From: Locusta migratoria
Lineage: Eukaryota; Arthropoda; Insecta; Orthoptera; Acrididae
Assembly (NCBI GenBank): GCA_026315105.1
Contig: CM048744.1
Span: 662,659,676 to 662,723,675, forward strand
DNA length: 64,000 nucleotides
Reading direction: 5' to 3'
Both the position numbers and the translations under genes were made by a program. Positions 35,969 through 47,954 of this stretch are shown here, one piece after another (the first letter of the stretch is position 1; each line of letters begins with the position of its first letter). Under the pieces are notes generated by a model that was not told where the DNA came from, made no database searches, and saw only the letters and a program-made list of their open reading frames with translations.

Positions 35969-38900
35969 CCACTCCCATGAACCACAGACATTGCCGAGGT
36001 GGGGTGGCTTGCGTGCCTCAACGATACAGATAGCCGTACCGTAGGTGCAACCACATCGGAGGGGTATCTGTGGAGAGGCCAGACAAACGTGTGGTTCCTG
36101 AAGAGGGGCAGCAGCCTTTTCAGTAGTTACAGGGGCAACAGTCTGGATGATTGACTGAGCTGGCCTTGTAACATCAGCTAATGTGGCTTTGCCACACAGT
36201 TACTGTGAACGGCTGAAAGCAAGGGGAAACTACAGCCGTTATTTTTCCCGAGGACATGCAGCTCTACTGTATGAACATATGATGATGGCATCCTCTTGGG
36301 TAAAATATGATGGGATGTGATCATCAGGAGAGAGAGTACTGGCATTCTACGGGTCGGAGCGTGGAATGTTAGATCCCTTAATCGAGTAGGAAAATTAGAA
36401 AATTTAAAAAGGGAAATGGATAGGTTGAAGTTAGATATAGTGGGGATTAGTGAAGTTCGGTGGCAGGATGAACAGGTTTTCTGGTCAGGTGAGTATAGGA
36501 TTATAAATACAAAATCAATTGGAGGTATCACAGGAGTAGGATTGATATGAATAAGAAAACAGGAATGCGGGTAAACTACTATGACCAGCACAGTGATCGC
36601 ATTATCATTGTCAAGATAGATACGAAGCCAACACCGACAACAGTAGTACAGGTTTATATGCCAACTAGCTCTGCCGATGATGAGGAAATCGAAGAAATAT
36701 ATGAGGAGCTAAAGGGAATTATTCAGACAATTAAGGGAGAGGAAAACTTAATTGTTATGGGCGACTGGAATTCGGTAGTAGGACAAGGAAGGGAAGGTAA
36801 GATAGTAGGTGAATATGGTCTGGGCAAAAGGAATGAAAGAGGAAGCCGCCTGGTAGAATTTTGCACAGAACATAATTTAGTTATTACAAACACCTGGTTT
36901 AAGAATCACAAAAGAAGGTTGTACACGTGGAAGAGACCAGGAGACACCGGGAGATACCAGATAGATTTTATAATGGTAAGACATAGATTTCGGAACCAGG
37001 TTTTACAGTGTAAGACGTACCCAGGGGCTGATATAGACTCTGACCATAACTTGTTGGTTATGAACTGTAGGCTGAAACTAAAGAAACTACAAAAAGGTAG
37101 GAAAATAAGGAGATGGGACCTGGATAAATTGAAGGAACCTGAAGTTCTTTAAAATTTCAGAGGGAGCTTTAGGCAACAATTGACAGAAACAGGGGAAAAT
37201 AAAACAGTAGAGGAGGAATGGGTAAAGTTGAGAGATGAAATAGTGAAGGCAGCAGAGGACAAAATAGGTAGGAAGGCAAGACCTGCAAAAAATCCTTGGA
37301 TATCACAGGAGATATTAAATTTAATCGATGAAAGGAGAAAATATAAAAATGCAGTAAATGAAACAGGCAAAATGGAGTACAGACGACTAAGAAATGAGAT
37401 TGGCAGGAAGTGCAAAATTGCTAAGCAGGAGTGGTTAGAAGGCAAATGCAAGGATATAGAAGAATGTATAAATAGGGGAAAAATAGATACAGCCTACAGG
37501 AAAATAAAAGAAACATTTGGAGATAAGAAAAACAGCTCTATGAATATCAAGGACACTGATGGAAAACCAGTTCTCAGCAAAGAAGGGAAAGCTGAAAGGT
37601 GGAAAGAGTATATAGAGGGGCTCTATGAAGGAAATGAACTTCGAGACAATATTGTAGGAAGGGAAGAGGATGTAGATGAAGATGAAATAGGAGACACTGT
37701 ACTGAGAGAAGAATTTGACAGAGCCCTGAAAGACCTAAGTCGAAACAAGGCCCCTGGAGTAGATGATATCCCGTCAGAGCTACTGAAGTCTCTGGGAGAA
37801 CCAGCCATGACAAAATTGTTTCACCTGGTGTGTAAGATGTATGAGACAGGTGAAGTACCCTCAGACTTTAAGAAAAATGTTATAATACCCATTCCAAAGA
37901 AAGCAGGTGCAAACAGGTGTGAAAACTACAGAACCATCAGTTTAATAAGTCATGGTTGCAAAATATTAACACGAACTATATACAGAAGGATGGAAAAGCT
38001 GGTAGAAGCCGACCTCGGGGAAGATCAGTTTGGGTTCAGGAGAAATGTAGGAACACGGGAGGCAATACTCTCTTTACGGCTTATCCTAGAAGATAGATTA
38101 AGAAAAGGCAAACCTACATTTCTAGCTTTTGTAGATTTGGAGAAGGCTTTTGACAATGTTGATTGGAATAAACTCTTTAAAGTTCTGAAGCAAGCAGGAG
38201 TAAAATATAGGGAGCGTAAGGTTATTTACAACTTGTACAAAAACCAGACAGCGGTTGTCAGAGTTGAAGGGCATGAAAGGAATGCAGTGGTTGGAAAGGG
38301 AGTAAGACAGGGTTGTAGCCTTTCTCCAATGTTATTCAATTTGTACATTGAGCAAGCTATAAAGGAAAGCAAGGAGAAATTTGGAGAAGGAATTAAAGTT
38401 CAGGGTGAAGAATTAAAACTTTGCGTTTTGCCGACGACATAGTAATTCTGTCAGAGACAGCAAAGGACCTGGAAGAGCAGTTAAACGGAATGGACAGTGT
38501 GTTGAAAGGTGCATATAAGATGAAGATTAACAAGAGTAAAACTAGGGTAATGGAGTGCAGTGTAAGAAAATCAGGTGATGCTGAAGGAATTAGATTGGAT
38601 AACGAAGCAATAAAGGATGTAGATGAATTTTGTTACTTGGGCAGTAAAATAACAAATGATGGTCGCAGTACAGAGGATGTAAAATGCAGAATGGCAATGG
38701 GTAGAAAAGCGTTTTTGAAAAAGAGAAATTTGTTAACATCGAATATTGATTTAATCCTAAGGAAGTCCTTTCTGAAGGCATTTGTATGGAGTGTGGCCTT
38801 GTATGGGAGTGAGACATGGACGATAAACAGTGTGGACAGGAAGAGGATTGAGGCTTTTGAAATATGGTGCTACAGAAGAATGCTGAAGATTAGGTGGGTG

Positions 38901-39207
38901 GATCGCGTAACTAATGAGGAGGTAATGAACAGAATTGGGGAGAAAAGAAATTTCTGGCATACCTTGACTAAAAGAAGGGATCGATTGGTAGGACACATTC
39001 TTAGACATCAAGGAATTGTGAATTTAGCGTTGGAGGGAAGTGTGTGGGGTAAAAACCGCAGAGGAAGACCAAGAGATGGATACATTAAGCAGATTCAGAC
39101 AGATGTAGGTTGTCGTTCTTATGTGGAGATGAAGAGGCTTGCTCAGGATAGGTTATCGTGGAGACCTGCATCAAACCAGTCTCCGGACTGAAGACCACAA
39201 CAACAAC
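35969..39207 (+). mobile_element. RTE LINE copy B, full length
   Basis: A 3239-bp element from CCACTCCCATGAACC to a (CAA)n tail. A roughly 350-base 5-prime leader precedes one long reading frame for an endonuclease-RT protein. It lies inside copy A of the same family in the opposite direction, bounded by a 10-bp duplication. It is much better preserved than its host copy, so it jumped much later. RTE elements have short 3-prime regions ending in simple repeats, as here. Confidence 0.93.
36317..39191 (+). pseudogene. RTE endonuclease-reverse transcriptase, two shifts and one stop
   Basis: The single frame is cut into four pieces: 36317-36550, 36547-37152, 37180-38442 and 38421-39191. A frame change near 36545, one in-frame TAA at 37150-37152 and a one-base loss in an A run near 38415 explain the breaks. 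The endonuclease has GAWNVRSLNRVGKL, GISEVRWQ, VMGDWNSVVGQG and DIDSDHNLLV. The RT has NKAPGVDDIPSELLKSLGE, NYRTISLISHGCKILTRTI, DQFGFRRNVGTREAI, FVDLEKAFDNVDW, QGCSLSPMLFNLYIEQAI and RFADDIVILSE, with its catalytic Asp pair. The C-terminus has GSETWTINSVDRKRIEAFE and RRGRPRDGYIKQIQTD. About 950 residues when read through, as expected for RTE. Confidence 0.92.
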
Positions 39208-40017
39208 AACTGTCTGAATAATTTCCTTTACCTCCTCATACATTTCTTCAATCTCCTCATCATCCTCAGAGATAGTGCGCATATAAACTAGTACTACTGT
39301 GGTCGATATTCGCTTCACATCTATCTTGACTACAATAATGCAATCACTGCATTGCTCATAGTAGTTTATTTCCATTTCTTTTTTCATATTCATTATTCGA
39401 CCTACTCCTGTAATCTCCCCAACTGATTTTGTATTTATAATCCTATACTTGCCTGACCAGAAATCTTGTTCCTCTTTTCACTGAACTTCACTAAACCCTA
39501 CTATATCTAACTTCAACCTACACATTTTCCTTTTTAAATTTTCAAACCTCCCTACCTGATTAAGGGATCTAACATTCCATGCTCAACTCCATAGAATGCC
39601 AGTGTTGTCTTTACTGATGATGAAATCCTCCTGAGTATTCCCTATCTGGAGATCTGAATGGGGACTATTTTACCTCCAGAATATTTTACCCAAGAGGATG
39701 CCGTCATCATATACTTATAGAGTTATAGAGCAACATGTCGTAAGGTGAAGTAACTTCTGTAGTTTCCCCTTGCTTTCAACTGTTCACAATAATCGTGTGG
39801 CAAAGTCACATTAGCTGAAGTTACAAGACCAGCTTAGTCAATCATTCAGACTGTTGCTCCTACTGAAACAGCTGCTGCCCCTCTTTAGGAACCACACATT
39901 GTCTGGGGTCTCCACAGATACCCCTTTGCTGTGGTTGCACCTATGGTATGGCTATTTGTATTGTTGAGACATACAAGCCAACCCACATCAGCAATGTCTG
40001 TGGTTCATGGGGGTGGA
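39208..40017 (-). pseudogene. RTE LINE copy A, 5-prime quarter
   Basis: Continues copy A on the minus strand: endonuclease start (39085-39393), then the non-coding leader up to the end CCACCCCCATGAACC near 40017. Together with 33508-35968 it makes a nearly 3.27-kb full-length copy. Its own outer duplication could not be fixed; AGTTAAGTCAT and AGTTGAAACAT next to the two ends are only loosely alike. Confidence 0.85.
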
Positions 40018-40270
40018 GTTGAAACATAAATCATTCCTCACCTTCTCCAAAATATTAGGCATGCACACAGCAATAAAAGCACTGAATCAAAGCTGTAACT
40101 AAATAATGTAAGTTAATGATATATTATAAATTTTGGTAGATAATTTAAGTCTGATTGCCATATGAATAAGTATATTTTGATTCATGTATCTACCTGGCAA
40201 TTCCTGAAGGTCTTTTCTATAAGATACCTAATCCAGAAGTTTTATTAAGATAATAAGTTTCAGTTCATAC

Positions 40271-40402
40271 TTTATGACTTTTTCAGCTTCTTGTGATACT
40301 GTTGCAGCATTTGTAGCTTGATTCTTGCATTTCTGCAGCGCAGTAATAAGCTTAGTGAAGTCTTCAAAATCCATACCATCACCTTGACGTTTAGTAAAAA
40401 AT
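40271..40402 (-). CDS. Exon (third found) of unidentified host gene; EF-hand-like
   Basis: A 132-nt exon between acceptor TTTCAG and donor GTATGA. Its first base completes Arg with the CG left by 46753-47258; 43 open codons follow and AA is left for the next exon. Residues read FFTKRQGDGMDFEDFTKLIT, then ALQKCKNQAT. Joined to the end of the previous exon (WSTEEAQNLFR), this gives the pattern of an EF-hand: helix, loop with G..DFEDF, helix. The loop lacks the regular Asp spacing, so calcium binding is doubtful. The frame also runs on past the donor to a stop at 40227, so a terminal exon ending there cannot be excluded, but the exon at 12559 joins in phase. Confidence 0.75.
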
Positions 40403-40419
40403 CTGAAATTAATTATGCA

Positions 40420-40805
40420 TATGATGTAATGATCTATAAATAGAAAACTACCATACAGTACTGGGATAGATGTTTTAAGATTAGGGATACTGTAACTATG
40501 CAAGGCAATAGTATGAAAACAGCAGATCATATACTGTGTACTCTGTTCAAAAATTACTTAAGGATCAACAATTTGGCAGCATCAAATGAAGGCAAAGATC
40601 ACATTTGTTACATTCCTCCAAAAAATATTTGTAAACTCACATTTCATTCAAGTCTAACTCTTGAATTACTGGATGTGTATAGATAGAATTGATATCTGTG
40701 TACTCCGGGTAGAGCGACAACTATGTTTTCGTTTTCGTTTTATTTTTTGTTATTATTAGGATTCTTCTTATAAATGTATTCTTCCATCACTTCTTAGTAG
40801 AACAA
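40420..40805. other. Unassigned intronic sequence
   Basis: AT-rich sequence with no identified element. Confidence 0.4.
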
Positions 40806-40811
40806 TTCCAT

Positions 40812-40965
40812 ATTTCAGGTTGAAAACAAACAATCTGTTTTTTTCTTATAATTTTTGTTTATTTATGAACTAGTTTTTGGCTTATTAGGCCGTCTTCCGG
40901 TAAATTAAACAAAAATTAGGAGAACAAAAGCAGATTGTTTGTTTTCAATCTGAAAAATTATTATT
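40812..40965. mobile_element. Small fold-back (MITE-like) element
   Basis: Inverted arms of about 50 bases: TTTCAGGTTGAAAACAAACA at about 40815 mirrors TGTTTGTTTTCAATCTGAAA near 40940, extending into TTTTTGTTTA / TAAACAAAAA. The centre on the minus strand reads CCGGAAGACGGCC, an AT loop, then AAGCCAAAAAC, again a stem followed by an A run. No protein. The flanking duplication was not resolved. Confidence 0.7.
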
Positions 40966-41644
40966 ATTTTCACAATATACATCACCACTACAATAGTTAT
41001 TTTGTGAGTAGTGGTAGAGACGTCTTTTTTTGAAGTAACGAGTGAATTTACTGACTCCGTCTACATTCAGCCTCTGCATTTTCCTTTTCAAGTTTTCTAG
41101 CTTATATGCTATGTTAAAAAATATGACATTTCATGGTACAACTTAACCCATTACCTGCCCATTAAAAAAACTTTCTTGAGAAATTCTGTTTATTTGTGAC
41201 ATACCACTTTTATCTATAGAATGTTTTTCGAAAGTATAGCAATGTTTTCAGGAAGCCCAAGGAATAAGTGGAAACTAATTTTATTTGCGATAATATTTGA
41301 TATTTCTGTTTATTTTTAATGATTTGGACATAAATTACATTTTGAGGAACTCGTGTTTTGCATTTGTATAAGTAAAAAACTTATCGATGCCACTGTTCCA
41401 TACAGTCCATATGTAAGCCTATATTACATTTTCTACATTGTTTTATTAGGTTCCTTATGCATATCACACATTTTCTTTGTTTTCCTTCACAAATTCTTTC
41501 TAGATAATGTCCCACTGGATTTTTTTCTCACTGTTACTGGAACATGTTTCTCAGTGTTTTTCTGCATTGATGGTCTACCAGGACTTACAGGATTAGAAAT
41601 AGATTGTGTTTGTAGGCAGCCTCTAGTTATTTGCCTCCTAAACT

Positions 41645-42910
41645 CTAAAGGGATGTATTGCTGTTAGCATGACAGTATAATACATAAGCATTCACTATTG
41701 CAGTATCAATTATATTTGTGAATATGGGAAAGTACCATTTCTTTCCACATATCTTTATTCTATATTTATTTATATACCAGTTACATTTGTCCACTCCACC
41801 CATGCGATGTATACAGAGGGGCTGGGGTTTTTTCATATATTTTTTTCTTCAATCTTAACCATCTACTTACTTTTTCATCTCTGGATATGTTCATAGATGT
41901 TTTGACAAGACTTGTACACATTTATTATCTTTCATGCAGCACAGAATATTTCATTTTTGACATCAAATATGTAATCCACAGCTCCACGAGGTTCCTCTCT
42001 GAATTCATGTCTGACTTGAGAGGCCATTTATTTATCCTGTTGCTGATATATTTAAGTCTCTTAAGGTTTTCATTAGATCAAAACTAGGGAAAAAATTATA
42101 AAAAAGGAAAATGTGGTTAGATGGATTGTTCACCATAGATATTTTACTCACTATAAATGATGCACACAAACCTTGCACCTCATTAGCATTGTTCCTTGTC
42201 CCAGTGTACATTTCTGTATGAAAGCAGTACCCTGTTTCTGCACAGCACATTGTCCACTGTTTGAACCCAAACGATATGGATTTACCACGAATAAATTGTT
42301 TCAAATAATGATGCCCCCAATATCTGACCATCTGCTCATCAATGCTTTTATTTTTTGAAAAAGTCCACCAAACATCATATAATTTTGTCAGTGAGGGGGC
42401 ATATGTTGAAATCTGTAAGGCGTAAAAAGCCTACAAATTTTCGAAGATAGTCTACTGAAAGTGTAAATCCAAGCCTGTTATCCTATGCAGCATCTGGCAC
42501 TTTTTTTGACAGTGAAATTCATTATTTCTTCGTCAAATAGTACTTCTAAAATTTTGATTGCTCATTTTCCTTTGAGAAAAGTGACTTGTTCCATAGCTCT
42601 GTTAATATCTTGATTATACCCAAATTTCTTTTAGTAATCAGTCTGAATGTTTTGCCAATCGTAAACTATTATAACCATTTTCATAACACTTCTTTGACCA
42701 TTTGGGTGGTGAAGTACTAAAGTCTGTTTTGGCCAAAGGTTCTGTATCAGTATTGGCAACTGCAATTGTACTTGAATGAACTTCCAGCCTACCAGGAACA
42801 CTGTTAGCATAAGTGTCTTCCAAAATGTTGTCTCTGAATTCTTCAGCATCGGAAACACAATCCACATTATTTTCAGTGAGAAAGTTTGGATAATTTATCA
42901 TATCTTCCAC
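41645..42910 (-). pseudogene. piggyBac transposase relic
   Basis: Pieces in order on the minus strand: an acidic N-terminus (42638-42910), KSISFGFKQW in 42032-42331 (family block 'K.IRFG.KLW'), and HRMGGVDKCNWYINKYRI, then KKWYFPIFTNIIDTAIVNA at 41645-41836, the 'GGVD..D..I..YR..IRGKKWYWPLF' C-terminal block that holds the last catalytic Asp. The enzyme cuts and pastes at TTAA. Multiple stops separate the blocks, and the Cys-rich C-terminal finger was not seen. Confidence 0.8.
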
Positions 42911-42946
42911 TTCGGCTAGTGAGGGGAAACTTTCTGGTACCCATAT

Positions 42947-42949
42947 CTA

Positions 42950-43006
<57 letters not shown>
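42947..43006. repeat. (TAA)n microsatellite
   Basis: About 19 uninterrupted triplets at the left edge of the Penelope insertion, possibly grown from the target or tail. Confidence 0.9.
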
Positions 43007-43007
<1 letters not shown>

Positions 43008-45052
43008 TGTAAATAGGGAACAACTCACCGTAAAGATGAACGTTGAGTCACTGACAGACACAAATAAAAGACAGACAAACAAACACACAACTATAAATTT
43101 TTGGTCGCGGCCTTCCTCAGACAGAGAACACTCAGCCACACAATCACTCAGGCATACTCACATCAGCCATCTCTGGCCACCCAACACAGTCTGACTCATG
43201 GCAAGCTCGGGTGGTGAAGCAGCTGTTAAAGTCCAAGGTGGCATCAACAGTGACGAGTAAGGATCCAGGAGGTAGAGGGATGGGGATGGTCGAGAGTCGA
43301 TGAAGGAAGTGGTTGGTATCTTTGATGTGAGAGGGTAGATTCTGGACAATAGGTTGGAGGTGTTGATCAATGAGTGCAGTGATTCTTTCAGTGGAAGCAC
43401 AGTAACCAGCCACAATTGGGCATTCCAGATCCTTACTTGTCACTGTTGACACCACCTCCCTGTACACAAATATCTGACACACCCATTGTCTTGCTGCACT
43501 CTAGCACTACTTTTCCCAACGTCCTTCAGACTCCAAGCCCAATACCTCCTTCCTCATAGCCCTTGCCAACTACATCCTAACCAACAACTACTATTCCTTA
43601 AGGGAAAAGAATACAAACAGATCTGCTACACTGCCATGGGCACCTGTATGGCACCTCCCTATGCCAACCTGTTCACGGGCCATCTAGAGGAAACCTCCCT
43701 AGCTTCCCAAATCCCCAAACCCCTGGTCTGGTTCAGGTTCATTCATGACATTTCCATAATCTGGACTCAAGACTAGGACACCCTATCCTCATTCCTCAAC
43801 AACCTCAACTCTTTCTCACCCATCCGTTTCACTTGGTCCTTCTCAACCTGACATGTCACCTTCCTGGATGTTAATTTGCATCTCTCTGATGGCTCCATCC
43901 ACACCTCTATCCACATCAAACCCACCAACTCTTAACAGTACATTCATGTTGACAGCTGCCATTCTTTCCACATCAAAAAACCTCTCCCACATTGAACTTC
44001 CTTAACCAGTATGCTGAAGGCCTCCAACCCTACTAACCAGCCACAAAGGAGTGCCCCCCCCCCCCTTGTCACCCAATACCATCCTGGAATGGAACAACTG
44101 AACCATATCCTACATCAGGGTTTTGATTATCTGGCAACATGTCCTGAAATGAGAAACATCCTACCTAAGATCCTCTCCCCCCCCCCCCCCCCCCTAAAGT
44201 GGTATTTCATCGCCCTCCCAAACTCCACAACATCCTAGTCCATACCTATGCCACTTCTAATCCGAACCCCATACCACAGGGATATGATCCCTGATGCAAA
44301 ATCTGCCCAATCCAGCCACCCAGCACTTGCTATTCCAGTCCTGTTACAGGCTTGTCCTACCCCATCAGAGGTCGGGCCACCTGTGAAAGCAGCCACATAA
44401 TATACCAAATCTGCTGCAATCACTGCTCTGCATTCTACATTGGAATGGCAACTAACCAGCTCTCCATCAGGATGAATGGCCACTGTCAAACTGTGGCCAA
44501 GAGGAATATGGACTATCCTGTAGCACAGCATGCAGTGGAGCACAACACCTTGGACTTTAACAGCTGCTTCACCACCCAAGCCATCTGGATCCTCCCCTCC
44601 TGCACCAGCTTTCCTGAACTGCAGAGATGGGAGTCCAGCAAACATCCTGGCCTCAAACTCAGATAACCTAACATTCTACATTCCATGCCCCACAGTCCCC
44701 CTCCCCCTCACATCCTAATTTTTGCCTGACATTGCCTCTGTTGCATTCCCACCCTTATCTTCCCTCTCTACTTCACCCCCTCCTCCGCTCCTTCCCCCTC
44801 CCATCCCTTCCACTTGCCGTGAGTTAGACTGTGTTGGGTGGCCAGAGATGGCTGATGTGTGTGGATGAGTGTGCCTGAGTGATTGTGTGGTTGAGTGTTC
44901 TCTGACTGAGAACGGCCACAGCCAAAAATTTAGAATTGTGCGTGTGTTTGTATATCTTTTGTTTGTCTGTCGGTGGCTCAACGTTCGTCTTTACAGTGAG
45001 TTGTTCCCTATTTACATATTATTATTAACATTCCTTACTGGACCTTCCATTG
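43007..45052. mobile_element. Penelope-like element with inverted terminal arms
   Basis: The left arm (43007-43200) and right arm (44815-45018) are inverted copies: GTAAATAGGGAACAACTCAC against GTGAGTTGTTCCCTATTTAC, and both hold GCCAGAGATGGCTGATGTG. Between them, the minus strand at 43144-43482 reads ITALIDQHLQPIVQNLPSHI, an RT piece, jumping to DFNSCFTT. The plus strand from 43486 gives the later RT part (ATMGTCMAPPYANLFTGHLE, FIHDISIIWT) and from 44220 the GIY-YIG nuclease. So the locus looks like two truncated Penelope copies joined head-to-head. The RT catalytic DD is HD here. Confidence 0.8.
43486..44718 (+). pseudogene. Penelope RT and GIY-YIG relic
   Basis: The frame 43486-43776 carries MAPPYANLFTGHLEE and WFRFIHDISIIWTQ, the PLE reverse-transcriptase palm blocks. 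Stops follow. At 44352-44666 YPIRGRATCESSHIIYQICC, CSAFYIGMATNQLSIRMNGH and PVAQHAVEH give the GIY-YIG nuclease with the downstream His. Poly-C tracts at 44048 and 44181 add frameshifts. It is the same family as 15430-16080. Confidence 0.8.
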
Positions 45053-45454
45053 TTGTTAAAAATAATAATAAAAGATGCAATGATTGTGAATGTATGAAAG
45101 TACTTCATACAATATTTACTAATAATAAATGAAGAATGAAACTTTTGTGAGCTACTGTAACACACAAATTTACAATATGATCACATCATTTGACAGAACA
45201 ATAAAAATAATGCAAAAAGAACTCAATTGAAAATCTATGTTATTCATAATACATGACTTACATCCGATTTAAGGTTTATTCAATTTTACAAAATAAACCA
45301 AACACACTATTTTGATTCTGCTCTCTCACTTACTTCAGTTAGACTGTTGTCAAAAATTATAAGCAAATCAGCATTCAAACAAAGACACTGCTGCCAACTG
45401 ATGGGACAAAAACTATCCAATCCCAAATGGGCATTGTGGCAGTTAATGGGTTCA

Positions 45455-46750
45455 TAGACTTTTTAGAGTTTTGTTGGTTATTACGGCTTCTCATGACCAC
45501 CACCTCCTTGGCAGTCCCCTCCTGTAAATCTGAATGGTAAATCTTTTAGTAACAGGCCACATGTCCCATGGATTCACATTACATGTCTTTAATGCAGAGG
45601 TTTACATTGCCTTCTGCATTCTCAAGTCATTGAACACTGTTAATTATTCCAATTTTAGGGACAGTTTCCCAATAAAAGGGCAAGAAAGAGCTCTGAACCT
45701 CAGTCCACTCCTCTGATCACTTTTATCAGGTCCTTGGCAAAAAAAAGGGTTAGCTTCCTATTCATTTGTCACAAGCAGAAATCAGCAGTCACCATTGCTG
45801 ATTACTTTTATGGAAGAGAACATCATGGATTAACAGCAACTTTTACATGAAACTTTTATTGAAAATTTAAGCAATTGTTGGGTTCAAACCAAGGAGCAAG
45901 GAAATTTTGATGATGAATCAAAGACACTACCCCTAGACCACAGAAGCATTCATAAGAGGAGCAATGGGAAGTATCTTCCGACAAGTATTTCATAATCACT
46001 TGCAGGATACAGATGTCAATGTAATAGTGGGGCACAAGATTTGGCAACTACAAGTGTATACTGTGACAATTGAATAAGTACTATGTACATCACAACTTTT
46101 TTTGTAGCCAGTGATCCAAAAATAATTTTGCACAGAGCACAGTAGTCACAAATTAACTGATTATTATTGTGTGATATGTTCTGAAATGATGTCTCTAAAT
46201 ATAACGTATTGAATCTTGAAATTAATAGTCCAGTTTTAATAAATTTATTGGAACTTAATATTGTACACAACTTGGTAGTTAAATAATTTAAAACACTGCA
46301 TCAAATTTCTAAAAGAAAGAGATTATTTTAAGAATGTATTTCTTCACTCTAACAATAAAATCATGTAATGACAGACCACTTAATCTTCTCCTTTGTATTA
46401 CAAGTTATTACCGGTAGATGTAACGACAACGTATTTCTGCCGCAGCTCCAGAATGAGATGTCATGGGCTCTAATGCTGCTATCACGTAGAGAAAATCTCT
46501 AAATGATAATGATGATCTACCGTAAATGTCAGCTGACCTGTAGAATGACAGCTACATTTATTTATCAATGTACATGTCAAACAAAATTAGAAATAATAAA
46601 TAAATTTATGAATGAATTACATAAAAACATTATTGACTAACCAAAGGAGCACTATTCACAGAAAACTGATAATTATTAAGTTTGATCCTATAAATAAGAA
46701 GTGGAAAAAGGGAATTGTAGTTTCAGTTAATTTTTCATAAACCAACAATT
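45455..46750. other. Unassigned intronic sequence
   Basis: AT-rich with no identified repeat or gene signal, immediately downstream (minus strand) of the exon at 46753-47258. Confidence 0.4.
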
Positions 46751-46752
46751 AC

Positions 46753-47258
46753 CGGAACAAATTCTGTGCCTCCTCTGTACTCCATCCCAATCGAGTAATG
46801 AATTTTGCAAATGCTGTCTTGCTCATATAAACACATGGAAAACTGTGTAACAGAAACTCTCTCAATAAATTTTCTTGATCTGCAGGGAGAAAATTGATCA
46901 CATATGCATTAGCAGACTTTCTATCAAACCCACAATTAATATGCACATTCGAGTTACCTTTCTTTGACAATGATGCAGCTTCAATAAGCCCTTCATTTGT
47001 TGCACCACTTCCTTTACGTTCTGGCACTACCAGAAGGTGGTTCTCACAGACTTCTGTAAAAGTGCTCAATAAATTATCTTCCAACAGTGCTTCCCATGGG
47101 CCATCAGGAAAACTGACCAGTGGTGATTCAGCATATTTTGGTGGTTTTAACTGTCCTCTAACAATACCAAACAGTTGTATGATTTCTGCACTCTTCAGGT
47201 TCTCTATGACAGACTTATTAGAAAATTCATCACCTTGAACCCATCGTACATTTGGTTT
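46753..47258 (-). CDS. Exon (second found) of unidentified host gene, largest exon
   Basis: A 506-nt exon with acceptor ATTTTCAG and donor GTAATT; 168 codons plus CG. It starts KPNVRWVQGDEFSNKSVIEN and ends FITRLGWSTEEAQNLF. Sequence complexity and composition are those of a real protein, unlike the surrounding transposons: mixed helix and strand, no low complexity, and no stop over 500 nt. Internal landmarks are SFPDGPWEALLEDNLLSTF, NHLLVVPERKGSGATNEG and LLREFLLHSFPCVYMSK. The last 30 residues look like the first half of an EF-hand pair. The exon joins in phase 0 to the exon upstream and in phase 2 to the exon downstream. I do not recognise the family. Confidence 0.88.
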
Positions 47259-47439
47259 CTGAAAATGCATTAAAGGCTCTGCTTACAACCACTAATAATG
47301 AAACAAAAGTAAAGGCTTAGTATACTGTGGATTCAAGCATAATTTGAAATAAAAATCTTACTACAGTTTGCATGCATAATTTATGTAGTGCCATTTACCT
47401 TACTATCAAGCTCTGAAAACATTAGTTGAGTGGGGCAAT

Positions 47440-47825
47440 AGTAAATAAACTCTCAATATTGGGTTCAGACAAGAAGAGGATAGAAGTTTTTGAAATGTGG
47501 GGCTACAGATGAATGCTGAAGATTAGATGAGTAGATCATGTAACTAATGAGGTGGTACTAAAGAGAACTGGGTAGAAAAGAAATGTCTGGTGTACCTTGA
47601 CTAAAAGAATTGATCAATTGATAAGACATATTATTGGACATCAAGGAATTGCCAATTTCATATTGGAGGAAAGTATGGTGGGTAAAAATCACAGAGAGAG
47701 ACCAAGAGGTGAATACAGTAATCAGGTTTATGGGCTGTCATTATTACGATCCGTGTAAGAAGTTTGTACAGGATATAGTAAGGTGGAGAGATGCATCAAA
47801 CCTGGGAGAAGACCACAACAACACA
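47440..47825 (+). pseudogene. RTE LINE 3-prime fragment
   Basis: Matches the last about 370 bases of the RTE at 35969-39207, including GATTGATCAATTGATAAGAC for the original GGGATCGATTGGTAGGAC and the ending GAAGACCACAACAACA. Roughly a quarter to a third diverged, so old. Confidence 0.8.
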
Positions 47826-47954
47826 TTAGATATCTCTCGATATCATCATTTGAGGACTTGCCCTGCATAAAAATCCAGGCACATCTTATGATTAACAACA
47901 TAAGTCAGTTAAAAGCTGCCTATATTTTTGCTGAAATGAGCAAAACCATTCGCA

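Larger units (their letters stand above)
41147..45450 (-). mobile_element. piggyBac-type transposon, decayed, with nested insertion
   Basis: The ends are inverted: CCCATTACCTGCCCATT at 41147 and, reversed, CCCATTAACTGCC at 45450. The left flank is the piggyBac target TTAA (41143-41146); the right flank is TTCA (45451-45454), one change from TTAA. The transposase relic is on the minus strand at 41645-42910. A Penelope-like element and a TAA microsatellite fill about 42947-45052. Only short terminal DNA remains to its right. Confidence 0.85.

Noticed and set aside
41353..41667. 104-codon plus-strand frame
   Set aside because: It is antisense to the non-coding end of the piggyBac relic and has no family resemblance.
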